From Phaseolus vulgaris (taxonomy: Eukaryota; Streptophyta; Magnoliopsida; Fabales; Fabaceae), in contig NC_023753.2 in assembly GCF_000499845.2 (NCBI RefSeq), positions 620,001-684,000 of the forward strand: DNA of 64,000 nt, given 5' to 3'. This document shows positions 60,929 to 64,000 of this stretch, one piece after another; the stretch's first letter is position 1; each line of letters opens with the position of its first letter. The notes below the pieces were generated by a model. It searched no databases, was not told the DNA's origin, and saw only the letters and a program-made list of their open reading frames with translations. The position numbers and the translations under genes were made by a program.

Positions 60929-61216
60929 GGAAAAGCCCATTTTACCCCTATTGAAATTACTTTTCAATTATTGTTTCTGAAATATTTTCAGAACAAATTT
61001 TATTTATTATTTCGGAAATTAAAAAAGTATGTTATGGAAAAAATAATCTGAAATGATTTTTTGTCTTTTGGATTTCTAATTCTGGAAACACATTTTGCTT
61101 GCGAATTTTTTTTTTAGAATCACCCAAAATTATCAAGGACAATTCTGATATTTCAAAATATGTAGGGTGCAGGAAGAAAAATGTAGAGGTGCAAGAACAA
61201 ATACTCTGAATTAAGA
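60734..61216. mobile_element. MITE copy 3 with triplicated left end
   Basis: Left duplication GAATTAAGG (60734-60742, repeated in each tandem unit, last at 60870-60878) and right GAATTAAGA (61208-61216), eight of nine bases. The left end GTTTTCTTCCTGCACC mirrors the right end GGTGCAAGAACAAATAC. The interior carries TTTCGGAA-like motifs. Same family as the elements at 29.6 and 34.7 kb. Confidence 0.75.
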
Positions 61217-61230
61217 ACTTGCAAGGCCGA

Positions 61231-61236
61231 GGCCCA
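61231..61236. promoter_or_regulatory. GGCCCA (site II) motif distal to RPL35
   Basis: AGGCCGAGGCCCAATTT holds a TGGGCC motif on the L35 strand, followed by a GGGCC 13 bp on. They lie about 660 bp upstream of the L35 start, now pushed away by the MITE and its repeats. An effect on L35 is speculative. Confidence 0.35.
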
Positions 61237-62449
61237 ATTTATTTCATCGGGCCGAGTTTAAATTTTCCAAAGGGATTTATTATTTGCTTCCTCTCTTTTT
61301 ATTTATAATTCTTATTTCGTTTTTTTTTGTAATTTTTTCAAAATCATCCTCTCTACTGCAATGTTTCCAAACAAATTTTCATAACGGATAAATATTTCAT
61401 AAATTATTTTTTAAATATATTTATCATAAATACTAAATTCTAAAAGCATTCGAAATTTTAATACCGGAAATCATTGTGTGCATAAAAGTATTTATTTTAA
61501 TTTTAAGACTAAATAGAAAAGTATTCATTTTAATTTTAATACCACTGATATTATATCATAAAATTACTTATTTTAATTTTAATTCCAACAATTTTTGCAT
61601 TGTTTAACTCTATTAACTGTGAGGTGAATTTGGATTCCATTTTGTTAGTGTCTTTTGACATGTTGCTTCCTCTCTTCTACCTAATTCAGAAGATATGCCA
61701 AACCAGATCTAACTCTTTTGTGTTTTCTTTTTCTTTTTATAACTTATACCATGAAATATTTATTAGTTTTTTTAATAACTTATTTTATTTTATTTTTTTA
61801 TAAAAGCTTTCGTATTAAGTAACCAAAAAGGATATTAATTTTAATGATTTTTTCTAGATATTTGATTAAATATCCTATTATATAGTAGAGCAAGTAGATG
61901 TTTTGATGCATACACAATTGTGATTGAGATATAGGCACAAGTTGATTTGTGTGGGGAAAGTCTTATCTTTTTTGTAATGAAAATTTGCTTGTCATTTTCC
62001 ATTTTGAAAAGTTAGTCTCTTGAAGAGTGGGTTTGGCATATAGTCCAAGCGTAATTCAGTGATGTGCTGCTTCTCACTTCTAACCAAACAACCCTCCAAA
62101 GTAGAGACAAACACAAACATGCGTCTCTTCCTCATCCATTCAAATTCAAATAATAATCTATATCATTATATAATTTTTTTATATATATTTTAAATTTAAT
62201 TTTTAATAATTATTCAATTCAATAATTTTTATTTTTTAAATTTTTTAATTTAATAAATTTCCATACTAGATATAGAGTGGAGAAGTCGTCAGAATATTGA
62301 AAGCTAAAATAATATAAATAAATAATACAATAAAATAATATTGTATCAAAATTCAATAAATAGGTTCAAAACACTATAAATATATTTCATAACTGGGAGG
62401 TGTAGAAAGTAAAAATTCAATCAAGTTAAAAACCAACAACCACTATAAA

Positions 62450-62600
62450 TAGGTGAGTCTCAACAGGTAAGTATAGTATTTTTATCTGATAATTGAACAA
62501 ACTGATTATGACTTTTATCATTAGAGTCTATTGTAGGTACACACTCACTCGAAAGTGATCCGATCCTAGAAGTCGAGAGTTGACCCATATCGAATAAAAG
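62450..62600 (+). mobile_element. LTR remnant, GCATCGGAG family, copy B
   Basis: TATAAATAGGTGAGTCTCAA, GGTAAGTATAGTATTTTTAT, then CTGATTATGACTTTTATCAT and TTGTAGGTACACACTCACTC follow the same order as 52080-52260. Confidence 0.45.
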
Positions 62601-63942
62601 AAAAACAATCTCAAATCCAAACCCATATAACACAATCCAAACTACTGAAGTTAAAGTTAATTTTTGTTTCTAAATCCTGAAATAAGAATAAATATACAGT
62701 TTCTCAAAGTAGTGGTATAAAACCATTACACGATTTTCTTAAAACTTTTGTCATAAATGGAATTCATATAATTTTGTCTGTGTTGGAGGAATTTTCAGAA
62801 ACATGTCGTGCTTAATCAGTGTATATCAACATTTTTTTTTGCCCAATCCAAATTTTTCATCATAAAATAGGCTTAATTTAAGGGAGAGAAAAGTCAACAT
62901 CATATAAAATTGCTTGTTTTGGCTTATTGAACATGCATTTAAATCAGCATTCAATTTAGTCATTAATTTTTAGTTCGAGTTTTCCACATGTACATTAGAT
63001 ACTTTGAAAAGAGTGGTTTTATTCTACTTAAATAAATTTCTCTCTCATGAAAAATTTAGGTGATTTATTAAAAAAAGTATGCGTTATTTGTTTACTTGAA
63101 CAATACAATTGGTTTTTCTTAAGCGTTTTGTATCGTTATTTTAGTAATACACCTTTAAGTTTCTTTATAAAATTAAATTTACTTAAATATTTATGTAAAA
63201 TATGATTATCTATGTTTATTTAATATTTTAAAAAAATTATGGTGTAAAAGATATACTGTTAATTAATCATAAATCATTTTTTTTTTACAAAACTAAAAAA
63301 AAACACTGTACATTATATCTCTTTCTAGACACTTGTAAAGACTATTTATATTATCTGTACTATTTCACCATTTGCTATTCTTAATTTTGTATAAATAAAT
63401 GGGTTTAATAATGTTATGGTAAGTACAATAGTTGTATAATATTAAAAAAAATATTAAGGATAATTTAAATATATGTTTATTTTAATCATATGAAAGACAA
63501 AATCATGATTATTACGAACAATTTAAATAAATATTTTTTCTTTAATCATAAGAAGAATAAAATTATATTTCAAAACAAACAAGAACTTGGATACCATTAT
63601 TAACTATAATAATATTATTTTAACGAATTTGAACTAAAATATATTTATATTGATAAATTTATTTATTTATATTTGTATTTTTTTATTTGAATAATATTTT
63701 TGTATTGAATAAGTGGTTGACTCAATTACTTTCAAAAACACATTGAAGAAACTGAAAAACATTTTTAAAAGAAGAATATTTTTAGATTCAACGATAAAAT
63801 AAATGCGATGTGTTGAAGAAGTAGAAAATAGAGAGGAAAAAGTTACTTTACACGTCCAACAATCAAATGGCTGGCTTTGTTTGAATTGCTTCACGTGTTC
63901 TTCCGATTCCTTTATTTATTTCAAACTCTCACTCTGCTCAAA

Positions 63943-64000
63943 ATGTCCAATCTCAACGCCACTTCAACCATTTCAATTCAACCATGGCTACGGATTTCTT
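63943..64000 (+). CDS. Possible gene start, cut by window end
   Basis: After a G-box (CACGTG at 63892-63897) and a pyrimidine-rich leader-like stretch there are two candidate starts in different frames: ATGTCC at 63943 (MSNLNATSTISIQPW) and ATGGCT at 63984 (MATDF), the latter in a strong CAACCATGGCT context. Too short to identify. Confidence 0.35.
   Translation, partial: MSNLNATSTISIQPWLRIS

Larger units (their letters stand above)
60568..63942. other. L35 promoter region and AT-rich intergenic DNA
   Basis: Holds the L35 leader, MITE copy 3 with its triplicated left end, GGCCCA motifs near 61231, an LTR remnant near 62450-62600 and AT-rich DNA. The short minus-strand frames at 60651-60967 are made only by the 68-bp repeats. 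Confidence 0.65.

Noticed and set aside
60651..60967. Minus-strand frames with repeated GWRKPFLGVQEE-like peptides.
   Set aside because: They are produced by the 68-bp tandem repeat and the MITE end, with no start context, splice sites or homology.

Overview
This is plant nuclear DNA, most likely from a papilionoid legume of the Phaseolus/Vigna/soybean kind. The evidence is AT-rich intergenic DNA, many GT-AG introns, plant-only gene families, and repeated remnants of an LTR family (LTR start resembling TGTTGAAGATCCCACATCGA, then a TGGTATYAGA-like primer site) that I associate with legumes. There are no bacterial operons, CRISPR arrays or tRNA genes that I can see.

Eight genes or gene starts can be supported. 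From left to right: an 18-exon gene for a 676-residue coiled-coil protein (3976-15190, +); a single-exon MAKR/BKI1-type membrane-associated kinase regulator (18095-19183, +); a 4-exon ITN1-type ankyrin/PGG membrane protein of 593 residues (23561-27254, -); an 8-exon PP2C phosphatase of 313 residues (30118-34419, -); two intronless 3-ketoacyl-CoA synthases facing each other (37737-39188, + and 41883-43334, -); a 5-exon pectate-lyase-family protein of 334 residues (53828-56814, +); a 4-exon ribosomal protein L35/uL29 of 123 residues (59071-60567, -); and a possible gene start cut by the window end (63943-64000, +). In every multi-exon model the exon phases add up to one open frame ending at the stop codon. 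The genes do not form a pathway; they are ordinary neighbours on a chromosome arm.

The most unusual structure is at 37.6-43.5 kb: a tail-to-tail inverted duplication with arms of about 2.6 kb and a loop of about 0.7 kb. It carries two KCS genes that are identical over long tracts and differ in clusters, which suggests gene conversion. A 280-bp block upstream of the first copy reappears 2.3 kb beyond the second copy in the orientation opposite to that expected, which suggests a later inversion that separated the second gene from its old upstream DNA.

The intergenic and intronic DNA holds a rich set of small elements. Several have target-site duplications (TSDs) that can be read directly: a retroposed 5S rRNA copy with an A-tail and a 14-bp TSD (20.2 kb); three members of one MITE family with 9-bp TSDs, two flanking the PP2C gene and one in the L35 promoter; a 510-bp TIR element with an 8-bp TSD (24.7 kb); TRIM/solo-LTR remnants; CACTA-like fold-back elements; and an 86-bp fragment of chloroplast 16S rRNA (50.0 kb). 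The 10.5 kb between the second KCS and the pectate lyase gene is otherwise gene-free and AT-rich.

I found no clear previously undescribed biological system. The best leads are the KCS palindrome, the 5S retroposon and the MITE-associated promoters.
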